Assembly (NCBI GenBank): GCA_017448245.1
Contig: JAFSLV010000008.1
Location: forward strand, 1 to 49,452
Length of the DNA stretch: 49,452 nucleotides
Direction: 5' to 3'
From: Lachnospiraceae bacterium
GTDB taxonomy: Bacteria; Bacillota; Clostridia; Lachnospirales; Lachnospiraceae
Numbering within the stretch: the stretch's first letter is position 1; each line of letters starts with the position of its first letter. Under the pieces are notes generated by a model. It was not told the origin of the DNA and made no database searches. It was given only the letters and a program-made list of their open reading frames with translations. The position numbers and the translations under genes are program-made. Of this stretch, positions 9,487 through 21,911 are shown piece after piece.

Positions 9487-10964
9487 TATTTTTGTGATAT
9501 CTGGTCGTATTCCTGGGAAACGATGCCCGCGTTTGCGAGCGAGGGGTAGAAGTCTTCCGTCATGTGCACGATCTCGTAGTCGTTTTTCGTCCGGTTCTTG
9601 ACGTCGTAGAGCGCGCCGTCGGCGAGATAGATGAAATCATTGAAGCGCTGCTTGGGCAGCGGGACGCCGATACAGAAGCCCTGCGAGATCGTTACGTAGT
9701 CGGCGGCATCGGAGTAGGCATGCGGCATGTGCCGTTCCCTGACACGTTCCATGATCTCGCCGGCCATCTTTGTGATCCGCTGCGGGGTAAAGGATTCGCA
9801 GACCACGACAAATTCGTCGCCGCCGAAACGCGCACAGCAGATGTTTTCTTTTTCTTCGACCTCACGCAGGATATCGGCAAGCATGATGATGCATTCGTCG
9901 CCGGCCGTATGGCCGTAGTGGTCGTTGTATGGCTTGAAATAATCGATGTCCATGATGCCGACGGTCAGCGGCAGACCCTGCTTGAAGCAGCGTTCAAAGA
10001 TCTCCTCCGCACGACGGTTCAGGCCGAAGCGGTTGCTTAAGCCCGTGAGCTGGTCGGTCTCCGATTTGATGCGCAGCGCCTCGTTTTCGCGCAGCGTATC
10101 GGTCATGCGGTTGACACCGGAGATCAGCATGCCGATCTCGTCGGCAGAGCCCGTATTTTCGATCGGTTCCTCCGGAATGCTTCCTTCCTCGATCCTGCGG
10201 ATGTGGTCGGTGACCAGGGCGAGCGCGCCGGTCCAGCGGTTGACGATGAAGAGGATAAAGAAGACGGCAAGCGTGACCACGAGGATCACGGCAACGATCA
10301 GCGTCGTCATGACGCTGCGGACCTGCGCCTGCAGCTCCGAGATGTTGCGGCCGACGACGATCGCGCCGACGACCTCACCGTCCGCGTTTTTGAGCGTATT
10401 GTAGCGGCAATAGATCATGCCGCCCGCGACATTGGCTTCGCCGCCGTAGGTGTCCTCCGCATCGAGGATATCCGCAACCAGCACATCCATGTAGGTGCCG
10501 ACGATGGAGTTGCCATCGGGGTCCCGCGTGCTTCCCGCAACACGCAGGAAGTGTCCCTCCTTATAGCCTCTGGCGGTCGCGGTTGATTCGACAACGCCGA
10601 GTCCTTCATCGCCGACGCGTTTGAAGACATACGAAAAGGTACCCGTTTTTTCTTCATGTTCCAGGAAGGGTGCGAGATTGGCTTTTTCATGTGTGCCGTC
10701 GCCGACTAAGATATCACCGAGATAGATCCCGCCTTCCGGTCCGATATTCCATTCTCCTGAGCCGATGTGTGTTGCGTCGCTCAGGGCGATCAGATCCTCG
10801 ATGTAATTGATGTCCGCATTGAGCCGGTCCGCAATCAGGGTTTCTTCCATGCGGCTGACCATGGTGCGCGAAATGACATAGGTCGCGAGCACCAGGACAA
10901 CACCAAACACCAGGAAAAGAGCCGTGATCTTGAACCGGATACTGCGCCAGCCGGAAGTGTTCAT
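9486..10964 (-). CDS. Membrane-bound diguanylate cyclase (GGDEF) with extracytoplasmic sensor
   Basis: 492 residues from the chosen ATG. TM1 lies at about residues 11-31, followed by an extracytoplasmic region of roughly 190 residues that looks like a Cache-type sensor, then TM2 (LIVAVILVVTLAVFFILFIV), a HAMP-like segment and a GGDEF domain. The active-site motif is RFGGDEF, and DIDYFKPYNDHYGH is the usual GTP-binding stretch, so it should make cyclic di-GMP. The RxxD inhibitory site is not visible upstream of GGDEF. The frame can be extended 13 codons to a GTG, but an extended -10 box lies only 9 nt from the ATG at 10964, favouring that start. It runs opposite to all its neighbours. Confidence 0.88.
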   Translation of the reverse strand: MNTSGWRSIRFKITALFLVFGVVLVLATYVISRTMVSRMEETLIADRLNADINYIEDLIALSDATHIGSGEWNIGPEGGIYLGDILVGDGTHEKANLAPFLEHEEKTGTFSYVFKRVGDEGLGVVESTATARGYKEGHFLRVAGSTRDPDGNSIVGTYMDVLVADILDAEDTYGGEANVAGGMIYCRYNTLKNADGEVVGAIVVGRNISELQAQVRSVMTTLIVAVILVVTLAVFFILFIVNRWTGALALVTDHIRRIEEGSIPEEPIENTGSADEIGMLISGVNRMTDTLRENEALRIKSETDQLTGLSNRFGLNRRAEEIFERCFKQGLPLTVGIMDIDYFKPYNDHYGHTAGDECIIMLADILREVEEKENICCARFGGDEFVVVCESFTPQRITKMAGEIMERVRERHMPHAYSDAADYVTISQGFCIGVPLPKQRFNDFIYLADGALYDVKNRTKNDYEIVHMTEDFYPSLANAGIVSQEYDQISQK

Positions 10965-10973
10965 AGTGCTATG

Positions 10974-11002
10974 ATTATAACATATCCGGCAGACTTTGCC
11001 CA
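10974..11002 (-). promoter_or_regulatory. Extended -10 promoter of the GGDEF gene
   Basis: On the minus strand TGTTATAAT (10982 to 10974) is an extended -10 box, with TGGGCA (4 of 6) 17 bp upstream. Only 9 nt separate the -10 from the ATG at 10964, so the transcript would begin about 2-3 nt before the start codon. Confidence 0.65.
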
Positions 11003-11073
11003 CCGCACGTGATAGAGGCTTCTAACCGTTACGGCGCAGATACGGCAGCGGACAGGGTGTAAAGGAAAAACAC

Positions 11074-11102
11074 TTGACATCTGTTTTCGTTTGTCGTATG
11101 AT
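11074..11102 (+). promoter_or_regulatory. Promoter of the ylxM-ffh operon
   Basis: TTGACA (11074-11079), a 17-bp spacer and TATGAT (11097-11102). The -10 ends 9 nt before the ylxM ATG, implying an almost leaderless mRNA. Confidence 0.85.
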
Positions 11103-11111
11103 ACCGTAGTT

Positions 11112-11456
11112 ATGGACGATCTGGACAAAAAAGCGCTGTTATTTGACTTTTACGGAGAGCTGCTGACCGGCAGGCAGCGTCAGATCTATGACGACGCGGT
11201 CAACGGTGACCTGTCGCTCGCGGAGATCGCGGCCAAATACGGGATCACGAGACAGGGCGCAAGCGACCAGCTGCGCCGCACGACCGGGAAGCTCGCCTCG
11301 TACGAGAAGACGCTCGGCATGGTGAAGCGTTACCGCACGATCGGTGCGATCGTCCGGCAGATGGATACGATTTGCGAAACAGAGGGCGCGTCTGTTTCCA
11401 AAAAAGAGATCCGGCGCTTTGCGTCGCGGATCAGACAGGCGCTCGACAGTGAATAA
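11112..11456 (+). CDS. ylxM: YlxM-family DNA-binding protein of the SRP operon
   Basis: 114 residues. Small helix-turn-helix protein of the UPF0122/YlxM family, found next to ffh in Firmicutes and thought to assist or regulate the SRP pathway. Typical segments are LLFDFYGELLTGRQRQIYDD, LSLAEIAAKYGITRQGASDQL (a sigma-70 region 4-like HTH) and the C-terminal helices. The ATG at 11112 gives the usual N-terminus; an upstream ATG at 11099 runs into an immediate stop. There is no ribosome binding site, because the promoter -10 box is only 9 nt upstream. Confidence 0.9.
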   Translation: MDDLDKKALLFDFYGELLTGRQRQIYDDAVNGDLSLAEIAAKYGITRQGASDQLRRTTGKLASYEKTLGMVKRYRTIGAIVRQMDTICETEGASVSKKEIRRFASRIRQALDSE

Positions 11457-11509
11457 GAAGCCCCCTGCCTGCAGACGGCATGAGGCACGGCATTTGAGAA
11501 AGAATACCC

Positions 11510-12871
11510 ATGGCATTTGAATCACTCACCTCCAAACTGCAAAATGTCTTTAAAAACCTGCGGGGCAAGGGACGTCTTTCGGAAGAGGACGTGAAGCTTG
11601 CGTGCAAGGAGGTCAAGATGGCGCTGCTCGAAGCGGACGTCAACTTTAAGGTCGTTAAGCAGTTTGTGAAACAGGTCGAGGAGCGTGCGGTCGGGGAAGA
11701 GGTGCTCTCCGGTCTCAATCCCGCACAGACCGTCATCAAAATCGTCAACGAGGAGATGACGCAGCTCATGGGCGGCGAGGTGCAGGAGCTTCCCCTGAAA
11801 GGAAGCGGCACCACGATCATCATGATGTGCGGTCTGCAGGGTTCCGGTAAGACGACGAGCGCCGCCAAGATCGCATCGAGGATCCGTTCGCGGGGCAAGG
11901 CGCCGCTCCTTGTGGCCTGCGACGTGTACCGCCCTGCCGCGATCGGGCAGTTAAAGATCAATGCCGAAAAGGTCGGCGTGGACTGTTTTGACATGGGAAC
12001 GGACGTAAGTCCCGTAGAGATCGCAAGGGCCTCGGTCGATTATGCCAAAAAGAACGGTAAAAACGTCATCCTTCTCGATACGGCGGGACGTCTGCAGATC
12101 GACGATGCGCTGATGCGGGAGCTTTCCGATATCAAGCAGGCCGTCGAGGTCAACGAGACGCTGCTGGTGGTCGACGCGATGACCGGTCAGGAAGCGGTCA
12201 ACGTCGCGGAGACCTTCCATGAAAAGGTGGGACTGACGGGACTGGTGCTCTCCAAGCTCGACGGCGATTCCAGAGGCGGTGCCGCGCTCTCCGCCAGGGC
12301 AGTGACAGGGATGCCCGTGCTCTTTGCCGGCATGGGCGAAAAGCTCACCGACCTCGAGCCTTTTTATCCGGACCGTATGGCGAGCCGGATCCTCGGGATG
12401 GGCGACGTGCTCACCCTGATCGACAAGGCGATGGAGGCCAATGCCGGGCTCGATGCCGAAAAAGAGCGCGAGATGGCCAAAAAGCTTGGCAAGGGCAGGA
12501 TGGATTTTGAGATGTATCTGGAGAGCATGAAGCAGATGCGCGGCATGGGCGGCATGGGTTCGATTCTTTCGATGCTGGGCTTAGGGCCCAAGGTCGACGA
12601 GTCGATGCTGCCGGACGAAAAACAGCTCGCCAGAATGGAAGCGATCGTGCTGTCGATGACCAAAGAGGAGAGACAGAATCCCAAGCTCATGAATCCGCGC
12701 AGGAAGGCACGCATCGCAAAGGGCAGCGGCAACGACATTTCCGAGGTCAACCGTTTCATCAAGCAGTTTGAACAGGCCGGCAAGATGATGAAGCAGATGG
12801 GCGGCATGAAAGGAAAACGCGGTATGGGTCCGCTCGCCGGAATGTTCGGCTCAAAGAACGGATTGTTTTAA
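11510..12871 (+). CDS. ffh: Signal recognition particle protein Ffh (SRP54)
   Basis: 453 residues. GTPase that binds signal sequences of nascent membrane proteins together with SRP RNA and docks on FtsY. The N domain is followed by the G domain with GLQGSGKTT (about residues 107-115), DTAGRLQID and SKLDGDSRGG. The C-terminal M domain is methionine-rich (MKQMRGMGGMGSILSMLG) and ends in a basic GMKGKRGMGPLAGMFG tail. The ATG is preceded by a weak GAGAAAG site. Ribosomal and tRNA modification genes follow it, as in other Firmicutes. Confidence 0.97.
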   Translation: MAFESLTSKLQNVFKNLRGKGRLSEEDVKLACKEVKMALLEADVNFKVVKQFVKQVEERAVGEEVLSGLNPAQTVIKIVNEEMTQLMGGEVQELPLKGSGTTIIMMCGLQGSGKTTSAAKIASRIRSRGKAPLLVACDVYRPAAIGQLKINAEKVGVDCFDMGTDVSPVEIARASVDYAKKNGKNVILLDTAGRLQIDDALMRELSDIKQAVEVNETLLVVDAMTGQEAVNVAETFHEKVGLTGLVLSKLDGDSRGGAALSARAVTGMPVLFAGMGEKLTDLEPFYPDRMASRILGMGDVLTLIDKAMEANAGLDAEKEREMAKKLGKGRMDFEMYLESMKQMRGMGGMGSILSMLGLGPKVDESMLPDEKQLARMEAIVLSMTKEERQNPKLMNPRRKARIAKGSGNDISEVNRFIKQFEQAGKMMKQMGGMKGKRGMGPLAGMFGSKNGLF

Positions 12872-12907
12872 AGAACCAATGGTTTTTATGAAAGGAGAAA
12901 CACAGCA

Positions 12908-13150
12908 ATGGTAAAGATCAGACTCTCAAGAATCGGCAAGAAGAAGAACCCCTTCTACAAGATCATCGTCTCCGATGCCAAATCGCCCGTGGACGGGAGA
13001 TTTATCGAGCAGATCGGCACGTACGATCCCAACACGGATCCGGGGACGGTCAAAATCAATGAGGAACAGGCAAAGAAGTGGCTCGCCAACGGAGCACAGC
13101 CGACACAGACCGTGGCCAAACTCTTTAAGCAGGCCGGCATCAAAAAGTAA
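12908..13150 (+). CDS. rpsP: 30S ribosomal protein S16
   Basis: 80 residues, full length. The N-terminus [18 protein letters not shown] and the central GTYDPNTDP are characteristic. A strong AAAGGAG site precedes the ATG. It belongs to the ffh-rpsP-khpA-trmD-rimM operon. Confidence 0.97.
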   Translation: MVKIRLSRIGKKKNPFYKIIVSDAKSPVDGRFIEQIGTYDPNTDPGTVKINEEQAKKWLANGAQPTQTVAKLFKQAGIKK

Positions 13151-13197
13151 GTAGCAACGAAGAAACAGGACGAAGCACTTGCGACGAAGGAGCAACC

Positions 13198-13425
13198 ATG
13201 AAAGAGTTAGTGGAAGTGATCGCGAAGGCGCTCGTCGATCAGCCGGACGAGGTCGTCGTGACCGAAGAAAAAGAAAAGAATAACGTGCTTTTGACCCTGC
13301 ATGTGGCGCCCTCCGATATGGGCAAGGTCATCGGCAAGCAGGGGAGGATTGCCAAAGCGATCCGCAATGTCGTCAAGGCGGCATCCACAAGGGAAAATAT
13401 CCGCGTGGATGTGGACATCAAATGA
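13198..13425 (+). CDS. khpA: KH-domain RNA-binding protein KhpA
   Basis: 75 residues. Single KH domain with the GxxG loop as [12 protein letters not shown], in the family once called YlqC. KhpA binds RNA together with KhpB in Gram-positive bacteria and affects cell division and wall synthesis. A GAAGGAG site precedes the ATG. The stop overlaps the trmD start by four bases (ATGA). Confidence 0.95.
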   Translation: MKELVEVIAKALVDQPDEVVVTEEKEKNNVLLTLHVAPSDMGKVIGKQGRIAKAIRNVVKAASTRENIRVDVDIK

Positions 13426-14141
13426 TGACCTTTGACATCTGCACGCTGTTTCCGGAAATGTTTGAGACCTTTACGAAAACGTCGATCATCGGCCGCGCGG
13501 TCGCACAGGGCCTGATCGGCGTTTGTACGCATCAGATCCGGGAGTATTCGGCGGATGAAAAACACCGCAAGGTGGATGATTACACGTACGGGGGCGGCGC
13601 CGGGATGCTGATGCAGGCGCAGCCCGTGTATGACTGCGTTTCCGCAGTACTCGGGAAGGCCGACGCGGGAGACAGGACGCACGTCATCTATCTCACCCCG
13701 CAGGGAAGAGTGCTGACGCAGGAGGTCGCAAAGGAACTCACCGCCTATGACCGCCTTGTCCTTTTGTGCGGGCACTATGAAGGCGTCGACGAGCGTGCCC
13801 TCGAAGCGCTGGATGCCGACGGCATCTCGATCGGCGACTATGTACTCTCCGGAGGGGAGCTCGCCGCGATGGTGTTGACCGATACGGTCGCACGTCTTTT
13901 GCCGGGGGTCCTCGGCAATGAGGAGAGCGCACAGACCGAGTCTTTTGACGAAGGACTGCTGGAATATCCGCAATATACAAGGCCCGAGGTCTGGATGGAA
14001 AAGAGGGTACCGCAGATCCTGATCTCCGGCGATCATAAAAAAGTCGACGAATGGAGAAGGGAGCAGGCGCTTCAGAGGACCAAGGAGCGCAGGCCCGATC
14101 TCTATGCGGCCTATCAAAAAAGACAGGAAGCGGACGGGTGA
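13422..14141 (+). CDS. trmD: tRNA (guanine-N1-)-methyltransferase TrmD
   Basis: 239 residues. Uses S-adenosylmethionine to form m1G37 in tRNAs, which prevents frameshifting. The trefoil-knot motifs [13 protein letters not shown] and [15 protein letters not shown] are intact, as is the C-terminal RRPDLY segment. Its start overlaps the khpA stop and its stop overlaps the rimM start, so the three are translationally coupled. In most genomes rimM precedes trmD; here the order is reversed. Confidence 0.96.
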   Translation: MMTFDICTLFPEMFETFTKTSIIGRAVAQGLIGVCTHQIREYSADEKHRKVDDYTYGGGAGMLMQAQPVYDCVSAVLGKADAGDRTHVIYLTPQGRVLTQEVAKELTAYDRLVLLCGHYEGVDERALEALDADGISIGDYVLSGGELAAMVLTDTVARLLPGVLGNEESAQTESFDEGLLEYPQYTRPEVWMEKRVPQILISGDHKKVDEWRREQALQRTKERRPDLYAAYQKRQEADG

Positions 14142-14746
14142 AGGAAGAAGAAAAAAAGACGGCAGAGGGAGCGCTCACGGACCGTAGCCGCTATTTTCTC
14201 GTCGGGGAGATCGCGGGGACGCATGCCTTAAAGGGCGAGGTGCGCGTCTTTCCCGTGACGGAGGATCCCTCGCGTTTTACGACGGGGCTGCAACTGTATC
14301 TCGAAACGAAGCGCGGGGAGACGATCCCGCTCATTGTCGCGAGCGCGCGCAGGCACGGGAAATTTGTGCTCGTCAAATTCAGGGATTACGATACGGTCGA
14401 AGCGGTCGGGCATTTTCAACGCTGCAGGCTCTATGTCGACCGAAAGGACGCGATTCCTCTCGAAGAGGGAGAGTATTATGTCGCCGATCTGATCGGCCTT
14501 CTTGTGTATGACGAAGAAGAGCGGCTCCTCGGGACGCTTGCGGAGGTCATCGAAACCGGCGCCAACGATGTCTACCGGGTGGCGCTCGATCCGTCCTTTG
14601 CGGAAAGCCTCTCCAAAGAAAGCACAGAGAAAAAGCGGGCAAAGACCCCGAAGGAGGTACTGCTTCCCGCGATCAAAGACTGCATTTTGCAGGTGGATGT
14701 CGATGCGGGGCGCATGCGCGTGCGTCTGATGCCCGGTCTTTTGTAA
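14138..14746 (+). CDS. rimM: Ribosome maturation factor RimM
   Basis: 202 residues from a GTG start at 14138 that overlaps the trmD stop (GTGA) and has AGGAAG upstream; the open frame to 14051 lies inside trmD. RimM binds S19 and assists assembly of the 30S head. The N-terminal barrel begins [20 protein letters not shown], and the PRC-barrel domain begins [13 protein letters not shown] short, highly charged insert (about residues 158-170, [13 protein letters not shown]) interrupts the PRC barrel before [10 protein letters not shown]. The usual next gene, rplS, is absent: the sequence changes abruptly to a transporter gene. Confidence 0.93.
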   Translation: MKEEEKKTAEGALTDRSRYFLVGEIAGTHALKGEVRVFPVTEDPSRFTTGLQLYLETKRGETIPLIVASARRHGKFVLVKFRDYDTVEAVGHFQRCRLYVDRKDAIPLEEGEYYVADLIGLLVYDEEERLLGTLAEVIETGANDVYRVALDPSFAESLSKESTEKKRAKTPKEVLLPAIKDCILQVDVDAGRMRVRLMPGLL

Positions 14747-14787
14747 ACGTATCCGCTGATGCATATGCAACGATCAGTTTTATCAAC

Positions 14788-15247
14788 ATGACGCTGCGCA
14801 ACATGGGGATGGATCCGATCGGCTGGTTCAATAACGCGTGGACGGCGCGTATCGTCATCATCATCGCGCTGCTTTGGCGCTGGACCGGCTACAACATGGT
14901 CTTTTATCTGGCGGGACTGCAGAACATCGAGTATTCGGTCTATGAGGCGGCCAGGATCGACGGGGCTTCGCCGATGCAGGCCTTTTTCAAAATCACGGTG
15001 CCTCTGCTCAAGCCGACGATCCTGTTGACGACGATCATGTCCGTCAACGGAACGCTGCAGCTTTTTGACGAATCCTTCAACCTGACCAACGGCGGACCTT
15101 CCAACCAGACGATCACGATGGCGCACTATATCTACAATACGTGCTTTGTATCGACGCCCAATTTCTCCTACGCGTCGGCGCTGTCGATCCTCATCCTGAT
15201 TGCGGTTGCGGTGCTGTCCTTTATCCAGATGAAAGCAGGTGATACAC

Positions 15248-15255
<8 letters not shown>
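14788..15255 (+). CDS. Sugar ABC transporter permease (MalF/UgpA type), N-terminally truncated
   Basis: 155 residues from the first ATG. The homologous frame seems to run back to about 14749 with no start codon that gives a full protein. What remains is the C-terminal half of a binding-protein-dependent permease: transmembrane segments and the EAA loop (YEAARIDGASPMQAFFKITVPLLKP) that contacts the ATPase. Family members are about 290 residues, so roughly the first 120-140 residues, with the first helices, are missing. The truncation point lies directly after the rimM stop, so this is a pseudogene created by a rearrangement, or an assembly join. It is unlikely to be functional as it stands. 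Confidence 0.8.
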
Positions 15256-20114
<4,859 letters not shown>

Positions 20115-20132
20115 CTTCGGAGATGAAAGCCG

Positions 20133-20185
20133 GGGGACGGTTCTCACCCGCCTGTTTCCGGTCAAAGGAGACAGATCCCTGCGGA
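20133..20185 (-). repeat. Two-unit dispersed repeat, reverse orientation
   Basis: GGGGACGGTTCTCA at 20133-20146 is the exact reverse complement of part of the tandem repeat at 39971-40034. The adjoining stretch TGTTTCCGGTCAAAGG matches the inter-unit segment of that repeat, and a second, degenerate unit follows (GGAGACAGATCC). The homologous element is about 50 bp. It lies between the U32 gene and the LUD gene. Confidence 0.65.
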
Positions 20186-20210
20186 TTGCACACATACAAA
20201 GGAGGATGCC

Positions 20211-20849
20211 ATGACCGACTATCGGAAAGAAAGACAACAAAAACGGGCGGAGACCGTCATCCGGGGACTAAAAAGCCGCGGGATGGAGGGGTATTACGCG
20301 GAGACAAAAGAAGAAGCGCTGAAGAAGGCGCTGTCGCTGATCCCCGAGGGCTCCAAAATCGGTTGGGGCGGCAGTTTTTCCGTCAATGAAATCGGGCTGA
20401 AGGAAGCCGTGCTCAACGGGAATTACGAGGTGAAAAACCGCGATACGGCAAAGACGCCGGAGGAAAAGCGCGAGGCGGAGATCTTTGGCTATGCGTCGGA
20501 TTTCTTTTTGACCTCCTCCAATGCGGTGACGGAGGACGGCGTGCTGGTCAACATCGACGGCAGCGGCAACCGCGTGTCGGCGATCGCATCGGGACCCCGG
20601 CATGTGCTGATGATCGTGGGCATGAACAAGATCACCAAAAACGTGGACGATGCCGTATACCGCGCGCGTAACATCGCCGCGCCCATCAATACGCAGCGCT
20701 TTCCGATCAGGACGCCCTGCAAGACGACCGGTGCCTGCGCCGATTGCAAATCCCCGGACAATATCTGCTGCAGCTTTTTGATTACGAGGTTTTGCCGGGA
20801 CGCAGGCAGGATCAAGGTGATCCTCGTCAATGAGGATCTCGGTTTTTAA
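20211..20849 (+). CDS. LUD-domain (lactate utilization-like) protein
   Basis: 212 residues. The LUD/DUF162 fold is indicated by IGWGGSFSVNEIGL, LVNIDGSGNRVSAI, NVDDAVYRARNIAAP and a C-terminal cysteine cluster (CKTTGACADCKSPDNICC). Relatives include LutC/YkgG of the lactate oxidation complex, but no lutA/lutB genes are nearby, so the substrate is unknown. The cysteine spacing could hold a metal or an Fe-S cluster; that is inference. A perfect AAAGGAGG site precedes the ATG. Confidence 0.85.
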   Translation: MTDYRKERQQKRAETVIRGLKSRGMEGYYAETKEEALKKALSLIPEGSKIGWGGSFSVNEIGLKEAVLNGNYEVKNRDTAKTPEEKREAEIFGYASDFFLTSSNAVTEDGVLVNIDGSGNRVSAIASGPRHVLMIVGMNKITKNVDDAVYRARNIAAPINTQRFPIRTPCKTTGACADCKSPDNICCSFLITRFCRDAGRIKVILVNEDLGF

Positions 20850-20851
20850 CA

Positions 20852-20967
20852 ATGAGATGCCGGAATGCTCATGGACACACGTCCTGTGTAGTCCTTCACA
20901 TTCCGGCATTCCTCACGTCCGTGTTCGTCATGAGATGCCGGAATGTTCATGGACACACGTCCTGTGT
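20852..20967. repeat. Pair of 38-bp direct repeats with a palindromic core (REP-like)
   Basis: Two 38-bp copies (20852-20889 and 20930-20967) differ at one base. Each begins ATGAGATGCCGGAATG and ends ACACACGTCCTGTGT, itself a small hairpin. Between them is an inverted copy of the core, CATTCCGGCAT (20899-20909), which pairs perfectly with ATGCCGGAATG at 20857-20867. The element fills the gap between the convergent LUD and PepSY genes and may act as a bidirectional terminator, although it has no T-run. Confidence 0.8.
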
Positions 20968-20969
20968 GA

Positions 20970-21770
20970 TCAGTCGTAGACGGATTCGGCGTCATAGCCG
21001 CGGATCGCGCCGCTTGCGGCGTCCACGTCAACTTCGTATTCCGTGGTGCCCGCGATAAATTCGATTTCGTAGACGGCGATCCCGTCGTCAATATCATAAT
21101 CCACTTTGGTAAAGACCACATTGCCCGCGGCAACGCCGGCCTGTGCGAGTGCGATCTGCTTGGCCTGGTCGACGCTGATCGTCGCGGTCTGTGCGGCGGG
21201 CTGCTGTGCGGGCTGCTGAGCGGGTTGCTGTGCCGGCTGCTGAGCGGGCTGCTGTGCGGGCTGCTGTGCCGGTGTCTGCGGTGCGGTCTGCTGCGGCGTT
21301 CCGATCGCATAGCCCTCGACGTCATAGTCGAAGGAAAGGATGGCGCCGGTGTAGGCGTCGATCTCATAATCGTATTCCGTCATCTGCGCATAGAACTCGA
21401 CGTCGTAGTTGTAGAAACCGTCGTCAAAATCCAGATGCGACTTGATGAAGGTCACGTCGCCTTCCGCAAGTCCCGCGTGCGAAAGCGCGATATTTCTGGC
21501 CTCATCCTCGGTGATCATCTGTGCCGTGCCTGCCTGCGGCTGGTAACCGCCTTGCGGTGCGGGAAGCTGCTCCTGCGTATCCTGTGAACCCCCGGTCGCC
21601 GCGTTGTCCGGCACGACCATCTGCGTGGAAGCGGAAGTCTGCGTGGAAGCGGAAGTCTGCGCGTTGCCTGCGGGTACGCCTGCCTGCGGATATTGGGATA
21701 CGCAGCCCGTGACCGTAAGGATACAGGCGACCGCGAGGGATGTCAGGATCATCTTCTTTTTTGTGTTCAT
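20970..21770 (-). CDS. PepSY-domain lipoprotein with PAQQ linker
   Basis: 266 residues. Lipoprotein signal peptide with lipobox LTVTGC (Cys23). Two PepSY domains follow, about residues 88-150 (ITEDEARNIALSHAGL) and 198-266 (ISVDQAKQIALAQAGV), separated by a low-complexity linker of QQPA repeats. Each ends in a conserved pattern of the type EYEVDVDAASGAI. PepSY domains are thought to modulate extracytoplasmic enzymes or sense surface conditions; the exact role is unknown. A strong AGGAGGTG site precedes the ATG. The promoter carries the same 17-bp direct-repeat box as the beta-helix operon at 28584-29969, so it may be controlled by the regulator encoded at 30099. Confidence 0.9.
   Translation of the reverse strand: MNTKKKMILTSLAVACILTVTGCVSQYPQAGVPAGNAQTSASTQTSASTQMVVPDNAATGGSQDTQEQLPAPQGGYQPQAGTAQMITEDEARNIALSHAGLAEGDVTFIKSHLDFDDGFYNYDVEFYAQMTEYDYEIDAYTGAILSFDYDVEGYAIGTPQQTAPQTPAQQPAQQPAQQPAQQPAQQPAQQPAAQTATISVDQAKQIALAQAGVAAGNVVFTKVDYDIDDGIAVYEIEFIAGTTEYEVDVDAASGAIRGYDAESVYD
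21196..21267 (-). repeat. 12-bp tandem repeat encoding the PAQQ linker
   Basis: Six 12-bp units of the type GCGGGCTGCTGT encode the linker between the two PepSY domains. Near-identity of the units suggests recent expansion and possible length variation between strains. Confidence 0.8.
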
Positions 21771-21846
21771 CGTTATTCACCTCCTGTGTTCCGCCCGTTT
21801 TTCAGGGCATCGGTTGTCCTGTAGGGACCTCCTATGCAAATATCCT

Positions 21847-21875
21847 AATCCGCACACATTAAAGAAACATTAGAA
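21847..21875 (-). promoter_or_regulatory. PepSY gene promoter with OmpR-type direct-repeat box
   Basis: On the minus strand the 17-mer TTCTAATGTTTCTTTAA (21875 to 21859) contains two half-sites, TTCTAA and CTTTAA, 11 bp apart. The ATGTTT between them sits in the -35 position, and 17 bp further on is TAGGAT (21847 side), a plausible -10. The box at 30028-30044 matches it at 14 of 17 positions and has the same 17-bp spacing to its -10. Direct repeats with an 11-bp period next to -35 are typical of activation by OmpR-family regulators. Confidence 0.6.
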
Positions 21876-21895
21876 CCGTCCGGAGGCCCTATTTG

Positions 21896-21904
21896 TGGTA
21901 CAAT
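21896..21904 (+). promoter_or_regulatory. Extended -10 promoter of the TtcA-like gene
   Basis: TGGTACAAT is an extended -10 box. It overlaps the first in-frame ATG (21903) and lies 7 nt before the second (21912), which argues that translation starts at 21912 on a leaderless mRNA. No good -35 is seen. Confidence 0.55.
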
Positions 21905-21911
21905 GGAACGT

